Part shown: piece by piece, positions 9,870 through 20,223 of the stretch | Position numbering within the stretch: position 1 is the stretch's first letter | Layout: every line of letters starts with the position of its first letter | NCBI GenBank assembly: GCA_964538065.1 | Contig: CAZIDG010000007.1 | Location: 1-64,000 of the forward strand | Reading direction: 5' to 3' | From: G963664225 sp964538065 | GTDB taxonomy: Bacteria; Verrucomicrobiota; Verrucomicrobiia; Limisphaerales; UBA1319 | Length of the DNA stretch: 64,000 bases | Made by a program: the position numbers and the translations under genes | Notes under the pieces: model-generated | Seen by the model: only the letters and a program-made list of their open reading frames with translations | Database searches by the model: none | What the model was told of the DNA's origin: nothing

Positions 9870-12305
9870 ATGATGAAGCAAACGAAAACAACAGCGATCT
9901 GCACATTGATGCTGGCTGGCTTGCTGACGGGGGCCATGCCTACGGCACTGGCTGCAGGGCCAACCAATATTGTCATTTTTATTGGCGATGGCATGGGCTT
10001 TGAGCATGTGCAGGCAGGACGCCTCTACAAGAATGGAAGTGACGCCCAACCACTGACTTTTGAGACACTGGTGTATCAAGGCAAGGCGGTGACCACCCTC
10101 CCCAACGGTGCTGTTACTGATTCGGCCACGGCAGGTACCGCCCTCGCTACAGGGTATCAACACCCGGCCAATGGTGTCATAAGCATGGGCACGGGGAACT
10201 CCATCAAGACCTCCATTCTGGAAATGGCCAAGGCCCGGGGCCTTCGGACAGGCATCATTACCACGGATTCAATCAGCGGTGCCACACCCGGAGCGTTTGG
10301 AGCACATGAGCCCGATCGGACCTATGAAGCGGCGATCCGCTCTGATTACCTTCTGGACGATGCGACGTATGGCCATGCGGCCAGTCGGCCAAACGTATTG
10401 TTCGGTGGCGGCTATAATGATCCCGCCTTGATCTCCGGACCCAACATGACCTATGTGGCCATAGCGAATGGCCTCGGGTATCAGTTTGTTCAAAACGCCA
10501 GCGCACTGGATCTCTTGGCACCAACCGAGTACGCACTGGGGTTGTTTGGGTCGAGCTGGGCACCGATGAGTTCCTATGTCAGCGGCAGCACCACACAACC
10601 GCGTCTGCCTCAGATGGTCAACAAGGCTCTCAATCTCCTGCAAGACAACAATGGCGCGGGTTTCTTCCTCATGGTCGAAGGGGCATTGATCGACAAGTTG
10701 AGTCACAGCAATGACCGTAATTTCACCCCTGAGGTGGCCCAACTCGACCTGGCCGTGCAGGAGGCCCTTGCATGGGCAACCCAATCGGGCCAGAGTCTCC
10801 TGGTCATCGTCACAGCTGATCACGAAACAGGCGGTGTCAACGTACCCGATGGCCAGGTGATCACCCCTGGCACGATTCCAACCTTGACCTTCAGCAGCAC
10901 CGGTCATACGGCCGCCAATGTGCCCGTCTATGCAAATTGGCCGGCAGGTCTTCAGGGCCAGATCATCGACAACACCGAGGTGTTCAGGATAATGGAGGAT
11001 GCCCTGACAGGCGGCACTCCACCCGTGATCACAGGGCTCATGATCTCGGACATCACAGAAACCAGCGCCACCGTGACGTGGAACACAACTGAACTCTCGA
11101 GTAGCGAAGTGTTGTTGAGCGGGATCACCGACCCTTTCATCAATGCCACTCGGGTGACGGATCATTCGCTTTCATGCACCGGCCTGCAACCAGGAACCAC
11201 CTATGCCATCACAGCGGCATCCACGGACCTGGCGGGGTTTGCCGGAACAGCCAGCACAACATTCACCACGGTGGCCCTGCCAGTTTCGCTTGATGCAATC
11301 GTCATGGCCAACCCGACTGTCACTCTCGGCACTCTGGCCGGCAACTATGATGGTGCCAATGTCCTCAACGATGGATTAACCCAGTCGATCACCGAGGCAC
11401 CCGAAGGCAACGGTTCGGGGCTGCAGGTTGAATACACCCTGCACACGACAGTTCCGCCAGGCGAAGTAGCTTCCCTTGCCCTCTGTGGGGCTGTATCGTG
11501 GACATTGAAGGATGGCGCCAGCGATGGTCTGATAACCGAGGTGCGCGTTGCTGCTCCGGGCGGCGGCTATGGCTGGGAACAGATCACCTTAAATGCCCAG
11601 GTGCCGTTTCAGGCCGTGCCAGCCAGCAGTTATTTGGATGACAGCGGCAATATCGTCATTCGGTTTACGGATGGAGCTGCCATCAAGCGTGAACGCAAGG
11701 ACACGCTCACCGTCGATTATCTGGTGGGTGTTATCGAACGCGCTTCAGACCCCATCACCGATCCTTCGGTTCCTTCCGACTTGACCACCACCGCGGCCAG
11801 CAGCACTTCAGTCTCGCTGAACTGGACGGACTCGGACACTGAAACCGGGTATGACATCTGGCGGTACAATACGGCCGCAGGCTGGGGCCTCGCAGGCTCG
11901 GTCGCCGCAAACACGACCACTTTCCTGGACACGGGCCTGGCCGCCTCGACCACCTACTCCTATGTGGTTCGCGCCTTTAACACCGTGAGTTATTCAGACT
12001 CCGCAATCGCATCCGCCACAACCCAGGCGCCGGAGTTGGAGATGCCAGAAAACCTTGTCGCCAAGGTGGGCCGGGGGGTGATCACCCTGACATGGACCGA
12101 CACCAACACAGGCGAGAGCGGATATCAGGTGCTACGTTGTGAGGCAGGCGGCACATTGACACCGCTGGCCACGCTCGCTGCCAATACAGCCAAATATGCC
12201 GATACAGCCGTGACCTCAGGCACCACCTATCAGTACCAGGTGCGAGCCATCCTTGGGAGCACGCTGGGGCCTGTATCGGGCGTGGTAACGGCCAAAGCCC
12301 GCTAA
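9870..12305 (+). CDS. Secreted alkaline phosphatase with C-terminal fibronectin III modules
   Basis: 811 residues from the ATG at 9870 (GGAG 7 nt upstream), with a signal peptide ending near ALAAG. The phosphatase domain (about residues 30-375) has the metal-binding FIGDGMG, the nucleophile Ser in TDSATAGTALATG, EGALIDKLSH, the metal ligands in TADHETGG, and a final His in STGHTAANVPV: a complete PhoA-type active site. After it come a fibronectin-III-like module (ATVTWNTTELSSSEV), a region of unknown type, and two more FN3 modules (SVSLNWTDSDTETGY and VITLTWTDTNTGESGY). It hydrolyses phosphomonoesters outside the cytoplasm, and the FN3 modules probably serve for surface or polymer attachment. 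A terminator follows. Confidence 0.93.
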   Translation: MMKQTKTTAICTLMLAGLLTGAMPTALAAGPTNIVIFIGDGMGFEHVQAGRLYKNGSDAQPLTFETLVYQGKAVTTLPNGAVTDSATAGTALATGYQHPANGVISMGTGNSIKTSILEMAKARGLRTGIITTDSISGATPGAFGAHEPDRTYEAAIRSDYLLDDATYGHAASRPNVLFGGGYNDPALISGPNMTYVAIANGLGYQFVQNASALDLLAPTEYALGLFGSSWAPMSSYVSGSTTQPRLPQMVNKALNLLQDNNGAGFFLMVEGALIDKLSHSNDRNFTPEVAQLDLAVQEALAWATQSGQSLLVIVTADHETGGVNVPDGQVITPGTIPTLTFSSTGHTAANVPVYANWPAGLQGQIIDNTEVFRIMEDALTGGTPPVITGLMISDITETSATVTWNTTELSSSEVLLSGITDPFINATRVTDHSLSCTGLQPGTTYAITAASTDLAGFAGTASTTFTTVALPVSLDAIVMANPTVTLGTLAGNYDGANVLNDGLTQSITEAPEGNGSGLQVEYTLHTTVPPGEVASLALCGAVSWTLKDGASDGLITEVRVAAPGGGYGWEQITLNAQVPFQAVPASSYLDDSGNIVIRFTDGAAIKRERKDTLTVDYLVGVIERASDPITDPSVPSDLTTTAASSTSVSLNWTDSDTETGYDIWRYNTAAGWGLAGSVAANTTTFLDTGLAASTTYSYVVRAFNTVSYSDSAIASATTQAPELEMPENLVAKVGRGVITLTWTDTNTGESGYQVLRCEAGGTLTPLATLAANTAKYADTAVTSGTTYQYQVRAILGSTLGPVSGVVTAKAR

Positions 12306-12353
12306 CACACAGGGTCCGGTTGAGTGCTTAAGCCACTCTCCCCGTTCAATCCA

Positions 12354-12385
12354 AATCCTCCCCGGCCATCCTGGGGAGGATTTTT
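12354..12385 (+). terminator. Rho-independent terminator after the phosphatase gene
   Basis: A ten-base stem AATCCTCCCC / GGGGAGGATT with a 9-nt loop is followed by a T run, about 50 nt downstream of the phosphatase stop. Confidence 0.85.
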
Positions 12386-12485
12386 CATGCATATGCTCAT
12401 TTTCGCAGAGCGTTGGTCATGGGATCTCGAACCTGCGCAATGAAATCATAAAACACTGGGCTGCTTGCAGTTACTATTATGCGCT

Positions 12486-13864
12486 ATGCTTGATTCCGGA
12501 AGGGGCATCGAGATAGAGTTGGCGTCCATGGTTTCTGGCATTCAAGCACCAGCCCCACGGACTGAAAGTGTCGATGTCCGTGCCCTGGCGGGCATTCTGG
12601 GACTGGCAGGCTTCCTCTCAGCAGCAGATAACTGGGTGGTGGCCCCCATATTACCTGCGATCGCCATGGGGTTTGGCATTTCGATTCCTCTGGCCGGCGC
12701 CATCATCACATCCTATCTGGTGCCGTACGGAGTCATGCAGCCGGTATGCGGTTTTGCGGGCGATCGCTTCGGGAAGACCCGCCTATTGAAGCTCATGGTG
12801 CTTGGTCTGGCCTTGGGCACGGGCGCGTGCTCGCTGGCGGGCTCGTTCGGGCTGCTTTGTTGCTTCCGCGCCGTCACGGGTTTCTTTGCCTCGGGCATCG
12901 TGGCGGTGTCGCTGGCAATCATGGGCGACCTTGCGCCGCCCCATGAGCGCCAGGCCCACGTGGGACGTTTCATGGGCATGGTCTTCCTGGGACAAGGATT
13001 GAGCGTCGGCTTTGGCGGGGCTCTGTCGCGTTTTGTCCACTGGCGGGTGGCGTTCTTGATCCTGGCTCTTTTATCGGGCATCGCCTGCGTGCGGCTAAGA
13101 CGTTTGCCGGAAGATGGCCGGCCCCATGTCACACGCCCCTTTTTCCTCCAAGCCTGGAGAGCGTGCCTCACGCCCACCGGCCGGGTGATCTTTCCGCTCG
13201 CCTTGTTCACCGGCTTTCTGCTGCTTGGGAGCTACAGTTTTCTGGGTGCTTATCTGCATGAGGAGGCTGGGCTCAGTTTCCTTCAGGTTGGCCTCGTCGT
13301 GATGTGTTTTGGCTTCGCCTGTCTGGTAATGGGCCGACATGTCGGCGGCATCAGCCGGGCCATGGGACGGCGCGGCACCATCCNNNNNNNNNNNNNNNNN
13401 NNNNNNNNNNNNNNNNNNNNNNNNNNNNNNNNNNNNNNNNNNNNNNNNNNNNNNNNNNNNNNNNNNNNNNNNNNNNNNNNNNNATGGGCCGACATGTCGG
13501 CGGCATCAGCCGGGCCATGGGACGGCGCGGCACCATCCTGGCAGGAGCGGGAGTGGCCCTGGCGGCGGCGTTGTTGCTGGCCTTCGTGCCACGATGGCCG
13601 GCGTGCGTGTTGGCCACCATCTGCCTGGGCATGGGATATATTGGCATTCAATCCACCCTGGCTACGCTGGCTTTCGACGTCACCCCGGACAACAAGGGTC
13701 TGCCTTCGGCACTCATCGGCCTCGGACTGTTTGGCGGTGGCGGCCTGGGCACGGCAGCGGGCGGCTGGCTCCTGGCGTCGGCCCAATACCAGACCCTGTG
13801 GCTGGCGCTTGCAGGGGGCATGGCTACATTCATGGTCACGGCCGCACGGCTGAAATTCGAATAA
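12486..13864 (+). CDS. MFS transporter (interrupted by an assembly gap)
   Basis: A major facilitator with 12 predicted hydrophobic segments. The loop 2-3 signature is seen as GFAGDRFGKTRLL, and MGDLAPPHERQAHVGRFMG lies between helices 4 and 5. As written, the frame is broken by 100 N flanked by a 55-bp duplication. Removing 155 bp joins SRAMGRRGTI to LAGAGVALAAAL and gives a normal 407-residue protein. The start is uncertain: ATG 12486 or ATG 12528, neither with a clear ribosome site. The substrate is unknown; the architecture is like the drug/metabolite efflux (Bcr/CflA, YceL-like) subfamilies. Confidence 0.85.
13329..13538. repeat. 55-bp direct duplication flanking a 100-N gap
   Basis: Bases 13329-13383 and 13484-13538 are identical and flank N at 13384-13483. 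The repeat is inside the MFS gene, and deleting one copy plus the gap restores the frame. This is an assembly join, not biology. Confidence 0.97.
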
Positions 13865-14006
13865 CTTGCCGACACTCGAATTTCCCAGCCCTTGAATGCC
13901 CCCTCTGTATGGTGCTGCCGGGATCCGTCGCCGTGCCACAAGATGGCAACCATATGCCCTCCATTGGAACATTGACGCCCCGGCGGTTGGATTTACACTG
14001 TCCGTC

Positions 14007-15104
14007 ATGCAACCCATTTCATGCTTGCCTGGTCTTTCGATGTTCCTTGCGGCCGTGTTCATGGCCATGTCATCCCCCACTCCGGCGGCCGACAACACCC
14101 TGCCGCGAAGCACACCCGAGGCACAGGGTGTCGCCTCCGCCGTGATTCGGGATTATGTGGAGTCGGCCCACCGACAGGTGACCAACATGCACAGTTTCAT
14201 GCTCGTGCGCCATGGCAAGGTGATAGCGGAAGGCTGGTGGAAGCCCGAAGCGGCGGAGAAACGTCATGTGATGCATTCGCTCAGCAAGAGCTTCACCTCC
14301 ACGGCAGTGGGACTGGCGGTAGCCGAGGGGAAATTGAGCATCGACGATCCCGTGCTCAGGTTCTTTCCCGAATACGCGCCAGCCGAGCCCTCGGACAACC
14401 TGAAGGCGATGCGCGTGCGGGACCTCCTCACAATGACTTGCGGCCACGTGGTCGAAGCCAGTTTCACCACGAACGAGCCATGGGCCAGGACGTTCCTTGC
14501 GCATCCGGTTCCCTTCAAACCGGGCACCCATTTCCAATACAACACCCCCGGCAGCTACATGCTCTCGGCGATCGTGCAGAAGGTGACCGGCCAGACCGTT
14601 CTGGACTACCTCAAACCGCGGCTGTTTGAGCCACTGGGCATCGAGAATCCAGAATGGGACTCCAGCCCCCAAGGGGTCACCCTCGGCGGGTGGGGATTGA
14701 AAATTCGCACGGAGGACATCGCCAGGTTTGGCCAGCTCTATCTCCAAAAAGGGAAGTGGCACGGTAAGCAGCTCGTGCCACAATCATGGGTCGAGCAGGC
14801 CACCTCCAAACAGGTCTCCAACGGTAGCGATCCCACACGCGACTGGGACCAGGGCTATGGCTTTCAATTCTGGCGGTGCCGCCATAATGCATTTCGAGGA
14901 GATGGCAAGGACGGCCAGTTCTGCGTCGTGATCCCTGAGTTGGATGCCGTGGTGGCCATCACCGCGCTCACGGGCGACATGCAGGCCGAGCTCAATGTCG
15001 TATGGGACAAACTCCTCCCGGCGTTCCATGACAAACGCCTGCGAGCCGACAAGACCGAACAGCTTAAGTTGAAGGATACCCTCTCCAACCTGGCTGTCCA
15101 CTGA
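14007..15104 (+). CDS. Secreted serine beta-lactamase-family hydrolase
   Basis: 365 residues from the ATG at 14007, which opens a signal peptide (cleavage near PTPAAD). The penicillin-binding/class C beta-lactamase fold shows the SxxK nucleophile as MHSLSKSF, the second motif region as FQYNTPGSYMLS (the usual Y-S-N is Y-N-T here), and a GDGKDGQF segment in place of the KTG strand. Family members include esterases, D-amino-peptidases and transpeptidase-like enzymes. The altered second motif makes a true beta-lactamase unlikely. It acts outside the cytoplasm. It is encoded alone, 140 nt after the MFS gene. Confidence 0.85.
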   Translation: MQPISCLPGLSMFLAAVFMAMSSPTPAADNTLPRSTPEAQGVASAVIRDYVESAHRQVTNMHSFMLVRHGKVIAEGWWKPEAAEKRHVMHSLSKSFTSTAVGLAVAEGKLSIDDPVLRFFPEYAPAEPSDNLKAMRVRDLLTMTCGHVVEASFTTNEPWARTFLAHPVPFKPGTHFQYNTPGSYMLSAIVQKVTGQTVLDYLKPRLFEPLGIENPEWDSSPQGVTLGGWGLKIRTEDIARFGQLYLQKGKWHGKQLVPQSWVEQATSKQVSNGSDPTRDWDQGYGFQFWRCRHNAFRGDGKDGQFCVVIPELDAVVAITALTGDMQAELNVVWDKLLPAFHDKRLRADKTEQLKLKDTLSNLAVH

Positions 15105-15421
15105 ACGGGATGGTTCTCGACGCTCCGTTGTTGCAGTAACAGACAAACGCTTCTCAAAGGGAGGCTGTTTTTGCTGCAGCATGTTATCCATGGTCGACGG
15201 GCATTATGGTTGCTCACTCTCCCCTTTGGAGTCGCAGGCCTGCCATGTCACAGTCGCAAATTGAGCAGCAGTCGGCTCCAGCTTGCACCCAGACCCAGCC
15301 TTTTCTAAGTGGATGCCAACTGGCACAGGTGTCGGCCCCAGAAAAACCAGCCAGCGATATTAAATGAAAACCGCCCGCAAGTGCGGGCGGTTTTACACGT
15401 ACAATTTATTCTAAAACCAGC
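15105..15421. other. Convergent intergenic region
   Basis: Between the convergent hydrolase and PPDK genes. Apart from the bidirectional terminator at 15367-15394 I see no supported gene. Confidence 0.6.
15367..15394. terminator. Bidirectional rho-independent terminator
   Basis: A near-perfect inverted repeat AAAACCGCCCGC / GCGGGCGGTTTT with a 4-nt loop. It works in both directions and ends the convergent hydrolase and PPDK transcripts. Confidence 0.9.
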
Positions 15422-18184
15422 TTACTTCTTTTTAGCCGGTTTCTTGGCGGCAGGAGCAGCTTCGTCTTCAAGCGCAGCTTGAGCAGCCGCAAGGCGAGCC
15501 ACAGGCACGCGGAATGGTGAGCAACTGACATAGGTCAGCCCCGCACGATGGCAGAACTTCACCGATTCAGGATCGCCACCATGTTCACCGCAGATGCCCA
15601 GCTTGATGTCAGGACGGGTCTTGCGGCCCTTCTCGACAGCAATCTTGACCAACTGGCCAACACCAGTCTGGTCGATGCTGGCGAACACGTTCTTCTTAAC
15701 GATTTCGCATTCCTGATATTTGGGCAGGAAGGAACCGGAGTCATCGCGGCTCATGCCCAGGGTTGTCTGGGTCAGGTCGTTCGTACCGAAGCTGAAGAAG
15801 TGGGCGGTTTCAGCGATTTCATCAGCCGTCAACGCGCCACGAGGCACTTCAATCATGGTACCCACCATGTAGTTAAGCTTGACCTTCTTTTCCTTCATCA
15901 CCTCTTGAGCCACACGATTCACGATCGCCACCTGGAGGTCGAGTTCCTTCTTGAATCCAACGAGCGGGATCATGATTTCGGGTTTCACCTTGATGCCGGT
16001 TTTCTGAACTTCGGCAGCCGCTTCGAACACGGCACGGGCCTGCATTTCAGAGATCTCGGGATAGATGATGCCCAGGCGGCAACCACGGAAACCGAGCATG
16101 GGATTGAATTCATGCAATTCGGCAACACGGGCCATGATCTTCTCGACAGAGATGCCAAGCTTCTTCGCCAGATCAAGCTGCTGTTCCTTGGTGTGAGGCA
16201 GGAATTCATGCAACGGCGGATCCAGGAAACGGATGGTGGCAGCCAACCCATTAAGCGCCTTGAAGATGCCCGCAAAGTCATCCCGCTGGTACGGGAGCAA
16301 CTTGGCAAGAGCCTTCTTGCGATCATCGACATTGCTGGCCAGAATCATTTCACGCATCGCGTCGATGCGATCTCCTTCGAAGAACATGTGCTCAGTACGG
16401 CACAGGCCGATGCCAGTGGCTCCAAAGCTGACCGCATTGGCCGCTTGAATCGGAGTGTCGGCATTGGTGCGAACCGTCAGGCGCGTGACCTTGGAACACC
16501 AATCCATGAGCTTCTTGAAGTTCTGGTATGTCGGGCTATCCTTGGGATCGAGACTCTTCTCGACCAGGACCTGCACAACTTCGGAGGCAGCGGTCTTGAC
16601 CTCGCCGGCATAGACTTCGCCTGTGGTGCCATCGATGGAGAGGAATTCCCCTTCCTTGATGGTCGTGCCATTGACAGAAACCGTCCGATTTTCGTAATCA
16701 ACCTGCAGTGCCGAGGCACCGCACACGCACACTTTACCCATCTGACGAGCCACGAGAGCTGCATGCGAGCTCACTCCCCCGCGGGCGGTAAGGATGCCGA
16801 CCGCCGCGATCATGCCGCGCAGATCTTCCGGAGAGGTTTCCAGGCGGATAAGCAGAACCTTTTCGCCCTTATGAGCGGCATCCACACAACGCTCGGCATT
16901 GAGGTAGATCCGTCCACAAGCCGCACCGGGCCCGGCAGGCAGACCTTTGGCGATGCATTTGGCGTTCTTGATGGCCTGACGATCAAAAATGGGAGCCAGC
17001 ACCTGGTCAAGCTGTTCCGAAGGAACGCGCTTGATGGCCGTCTTCCAGTCGATCAATTTCTCCTTTTCCATTTCAACGGCGAAGCGCAGAGCGGCCAGAC
17101 CGGTGCGTTTGCCATTGCGGGTCTGCAGCATGAACAGCTTGCCATCTTCGATGGTGAATTCGAAGTCCTGAACATCCTTGAAGTGATGTTCAAGAGTCTT
17201 GCGGATCGCTTCGAGTTCCTTGTAAACGTGAGGCATGACCTCCTTGAGCATGGCAACGGGCATCGGGGTGCGGACGCCAGCGACTACGTCTTCGCCCTGG
17301 GCGTTCATCAGGAATTCGCCGTAGAAAACCTTCTCGCCGGACGCGGGATCGCGAGTGAAGGCGACTCCTGAACCGGAGGTTTCACCCATGTTGCCATAAA
17401 CCATGGCCTGAACGTTAACCGCCGTGCCCCATTCGTGGGGGATGCCGTATTTGCGGCGATAGACGATGGCGCGGTCGTTCATCCAGGAACCGAACACAGC
17501 GCCGGTGGCGCCTTCGAGCTGCTTCCAGGGATCCGCGGGGAATTCCTTGCCCGTGCGTTCCTTGATCAGAGCCTTGAACCGATTGACCAACTCCTTGAGG
17601 TTGTCGAGATTCAATTCGGTATCGAGAACATGTTCCTTGCCGGGGAACAGCTCTTGTTTGAGACCTGAAATGACCACTTCAAAAGGCTCATGATCTTCAC
17701 CGGCGTCTTTCTGGACGCCCATGACAACGTCACCATACATCTGGATGAAACGACGATAACAATCCCATGCAAAACGTTCATTATTGCTGGCCTTGGCCAA
17801 GGCTTGAACCGTTTGGTCGTTAAGACCAAGGTTGAGGATGGTATCCATCATGCCCGGCATCGAATCGCGAGCGCCGGAACGCACGGATACCAGAAGCGGC
17901 TTCTGAAGATCGCCAAACTTCTTGCCGAGGATTTTCTCCATGTGTGCGATCCCAGCCTTGATCGATGACTGTAAATCTTTGGGATACTGCCGCTTATTGG
18001 CGTAGTAATAGGTGCACACCTCGGTGGTGATGGTGAATCCTGGAGGCACGGGCAGGCCAATGCGGGTCATTTCCGCGAGGTTGGCGCCTTTGCCGCCAAG
18101 GAGAGATTTCATACTGCCGTCGCCATCGGCTTTTTTATTGCCAAACAGATAGACATATTTGGGCGATTTAGTGCTTTTAGCCAT
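15422..18184 (-). CDS. ppdK: Pyruvate, phosphate dikinase
   Basis: 920 residues, full length for the family, which interconverts pyruvate + ATP + Pi with PEP + AMP + PPi. The nucleotide-binding N-terminal domain starts GGKGANLAEMTRIGLPVPPG; the phospho-carrier His is in GGVSSHAALVARQMGK; the PEP/pyruvate-binding barrel carries FGTNDLTQTTLG and the catalytic Cys in GICGEHGGDP. An extra Ala/Lys-rich tail (AAPAAKKPAKKK) follows the normal C terminus. The start ATG at 18184 gives the expected family N terminus. It could run toward PEP (gluconeogenesis) or in pyrophosphate-linked glycolysis; sequence does not decide. Confidence 0.98.
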   Translation of the reverse strand: MAKSTKSPKYVYLFGNKKADGDGSMKSLLGGKGANLAEMTRIGLPVPPGFTITTEVCTYYYANKRQYPKDLQSSIKAGIAHMEKILGKKFGDLQKPLLVSVRSGARDSMPGMMDTILNLGLNDQTVQALAKASNNERFAWDCYRRFIQMYGDVVMGVQKDAGEDHEPFEVVISGLKQELFPGKEHVLDTELNLDNLKELVNRFKALIKERTGKEFPADPWKQLEGATGAVFGSWMNDRAIVYRRKYGIPHEWGTAVNVQAMVYGNMGETSGSGVAFTRDPASGEKVFYGEFLMNAQGEDVVAGVRTPMPVAMLKEVMPHVYKELEAIRKTLEHHFKDVQDFEFTIEDGKLFMLQTRNGKRTGLAALRFAVEMEKEKLIDWKTAIKRVPSEQLDQVLAPIFDRQAIKNAKCIAKGLPAGPGAACGRIYLNAERCVDAAHKGEKVLLIRLETSPEDLRGMIAAVGILTARGGVSSHAALVARQMGKVCVCGASALQVDYENRTVSVNGTTIKEGEFLSIDGTTGEVYAGEVKTAASEVVQVLVEKSLDPKDSPTYQNFKKLMDWCSKVTRLTVRTNADTPIQAANAVSFGATGIGLCRTEHMFFEGDRIDAMREMILASNVDDRKKALAKLLPYQRDDFAGIFKALNGLAATIRFLDPPLHEFLPHTKEQQLDLAKKLGISVEKIMARVAELHEFNPMLGFRGCRLGIIYPEISEMQARAVFEAAAEVQKTGIKVKPEIMIPLVGFKKELDLQVAIVNRVAQEVMKEKKVKLNYMVGTMIEVPRGALTADEIAETAHFFSFGTNDLTQTTLGMSRDDSGSFLPKYQECEIVKKNVFASIDQTGVGQLVKIAVEKGRKTRPDIKLGICGEHGGDPESVKFCHRAGLTYVSCSPFRVPVARLAAAQAALEDEAAPAAKKPAKKK

Positions 18185-18288
18185 AAATAGTACTTTAATT
18201 CACAATGAACGGAGTTCTTTCCTAAAACCAGCTTGCGAATTTAACAAAGGCAGGGCTTGTGTCAAACTTGAAGCATGCCATTTCATTT

Positions 18289-20214
18289 TCAATGCCCGCC
18301 CATGAACGTTCGCCATATTTCCGGACCGTTTTCCAGGAAAATAAGAAACACCCCCATGAGCGAACCTCCCGCAATGATGCCAGAAGCCACCGGATAGGTG
18401 TATTCTTCAGCGGCCTTGGGCGATACTCTTTGCACCAACCACCCCATGACGGCCCCCATGAAGAATAGCCAGCTGTAATACCAGTGAAAAGTCCAAGAAA
18501 GCCCAATCGCTGCCGCTGATGGTATGTACTTCTCGTGTTTGGGAAACAGGACCGACAAGATTGGTAGAATAATGCCCACAAGTCCACCAATGACGATCGA
18601 CCAGGTTTTAATGGGACCGAGCACCTGTAAGCCCACGCTCAAGGCCTCTGCCACAGCCTTCCATGTCTGGGCCGATGGAGCGGGAAACTGATCCGTACCA
18701 AGCACAGAGGCGTTGGGGACCAGGACCTGAAAACATAGCACGGACACAATGGTGCCTGAAAAAATGCCTGCAAATTGAGCAATGAACTGCTTGCGCGGGT
18801 GTGCCCCAAGGAGATAACCACTTTTAAGGTCAGTCAAGAGGTCAGCTGATGCCATGGCCGCACCGCTGGCAATATTGGCACTCATGAGATTGACCTGCAT
18901 GTTGCCCGGGCTCAAACCGCCAAAGACGAGCTGAACCACCTTGCCCATGGCTCCAATCGGCGTCGTGTCGGTCTCCCCTGTCACGCGGCATGCCACCAGC
19001 GCCAGGGCAAACGAAAGTAACACAGCCACAATGCTTTGCCAAAAAGGCATGTTAAAGGTAATGTGGGCCAGAATCGAGATGCCAATCAACGCAAATACTT
19101 GGCCCCCAAGGAACCAGGAAATGGGCGTCTCAATCTCTTCCATCGAGTCGCGTTTGACCGGGCCTTTCCGGGCGGAAACAAAGGACGCCAGACTTTGGAA
19201 TGCGCGAAGGGCGCTGCGCCACTGCAAAGCCACCGACATCAGACCGGAAGTTACCATGCAGGCGGTGCCCCCCCAAAGAGTCCATTGCACAACATCCTTA
19301 AAGCCGCTGCCAGTAATGACTCCCTGGTGTTGCATGATCGGCACAAAGACCGCCCAGCAAAGAGTACCTCCAACCAACAAACTCGCGCTGGCCCTCATGC
19401 CTGTCAGGACCCCTGCCGAAAGAAAGATGGGGTCCCAGGAAAAAAACACCGTTCGTCCCATCCAAACCGGTCCGAAAACCAGCTTGTTGAAGTTCATCAT
19501 CAAGGTGCTAAGCGACACAGCCTCCCACGCCTTGCCTAAAAGCCGGAAACCGTCCATCCAGAAGGTGTTCAGCGCGGCAATCACTCCCGATATGGCCAGT
19601 GCCCTCGCAGCCCTCATCCCCTTGGCGCCATGGGAATGGAGTGCCTTCAAGGTTTCAGCCGCAGCCACCCCGCTGGGAAAACGCAACTGCTCGACATTGA
19701 TCATCTGGCGTTTCATCGGAATCGCCATGGTCACACCCAATATCGCCAGAAAAAACACCCAACCAAGCATGAGGGGTAAGGGTAAGGACTTTTCCATCAG
19801 CATGATATAGGCGGCAAATGCAGAAACGAGGGTACAACCGGTGGAATACCCCGCCGCACTGGCCGTGGACTGCATGCAGTTATTCTCCAAAATGGTCATC
19901 GGCGTCCCCACAATGCCAAGCTTGTGTAACGTGGTCCAAATGGCGTAGGAGAGAATGCATGCAGTAATGGCCACTCCAAAGCCCCAACCAGCCTTCAATC
20001 CGATATACAGGTTGGTCAATGAGAGGACTCCCCCCAGCACGGATCCCATGATCACCGCCCGCCAGGTCAACTGCCGCGTGCCCATCCCCCTCACGAGGTA
20101 CACTTTTTCGTACCATTGGCGCTCGATTTGCTCGGGCGTTCCCTTAAAACCCTCAATGATCAGACGATCGTCTTCCTGGTTGCCTTTTGTGGTGATGGTG
20201 GTGGATTCCTGCAT
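18289..20214 (-). CDS. OPT-family oligopeptide transporter
   Basis: 641 residues with about 14-16 hydrophobic segments. The OPT signatures are visible: the opening LTWRAVIMGSVLGGVLSLTN, a conserved NNCMQSTASAAGYSTG helix and EQLRFPSGVAAAETLKALH. Members import peptides or metal-nicotianamine/siderophore-like complexes using the proton gradient; the bacterial branch lacks a defined substrate. The N terminus has a cytoplasmic extension with charged residues. It lies 9 nt downstream of the S4 gene in the same direction, so it may be the last gene of the ExeA-to-S4 operon. Confidence 0.9.
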   Translation of the reverse strand: MQESTTITTKGNQEDDRLIIEGFKGTPEQIERQWYEKVYLVRGMGTRQLTWRAVIMGSVLGGVLSLTNLYIGLKAGWGFGVAITACILSYAIWTTLHKLGIVGTPMTILENNCMQSTASAAGYSTGCTLVSAFAAYIMLMEKSLPLPLMLGWVFFLAILGVTMAIPMKRQMINVEQLRFPSGVAAAETLKALHSHGAKGMRAARALAISGVIAALNTFWMDGFRLLGKAWEAVSLSTLMMNFNKLVFGPVWMGRTVFFSWDPIFLSAGVLTGMRASASLLVGGTLCWAVFVPIMQHQGVITGSGFKDVVQWTLWGGTACMVTSGLMSVALQWRSALRAFQSLASFVSARKGPVKRDSMEEIETPISWFLGGQVFALIGISILAHITFNMPFWQSIVAVLLSFALALVACRVTGETDTTPIGAMGKVVQLVFGGLSPGNMQVNLMSANIASGAAMASADLLTDLKSGYLLGAHPRKQFIAQFAGIFSGTIVSVLCFQVLVPNASVLGTDQFPAPSAQTWKAVAEALSVGLQVLGPIKTWSIVIGGLVGIILPILSVLFPKHEKYIPSAAAIGLSWTFHWYYSWLFFMGAVMGWLVQRVSPKAAEEYTYPVASGIIAGGSLMGVFLIFLENGPEIWRTFMGGH

Positions 20215-20223
20215 ACTATCTTT

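Noticed and set aside
10269..11165. 298-codon open frame antisense to the phosphatase gene
   Set aside because: Shadow of a gene with a complete PhoA active site.
13304..14145. Tandem or overlapping MFS fragments as a duplicated gene
   Set aside because: Explained by the 55-bp overlap and N gap; collapsing gives one gene.
15548..17371. 607-codon open frame antisense to ppdK
   Set aside because: Shadow frame of a strongly coding GC-rich gene; its translation has no recognisable domain.
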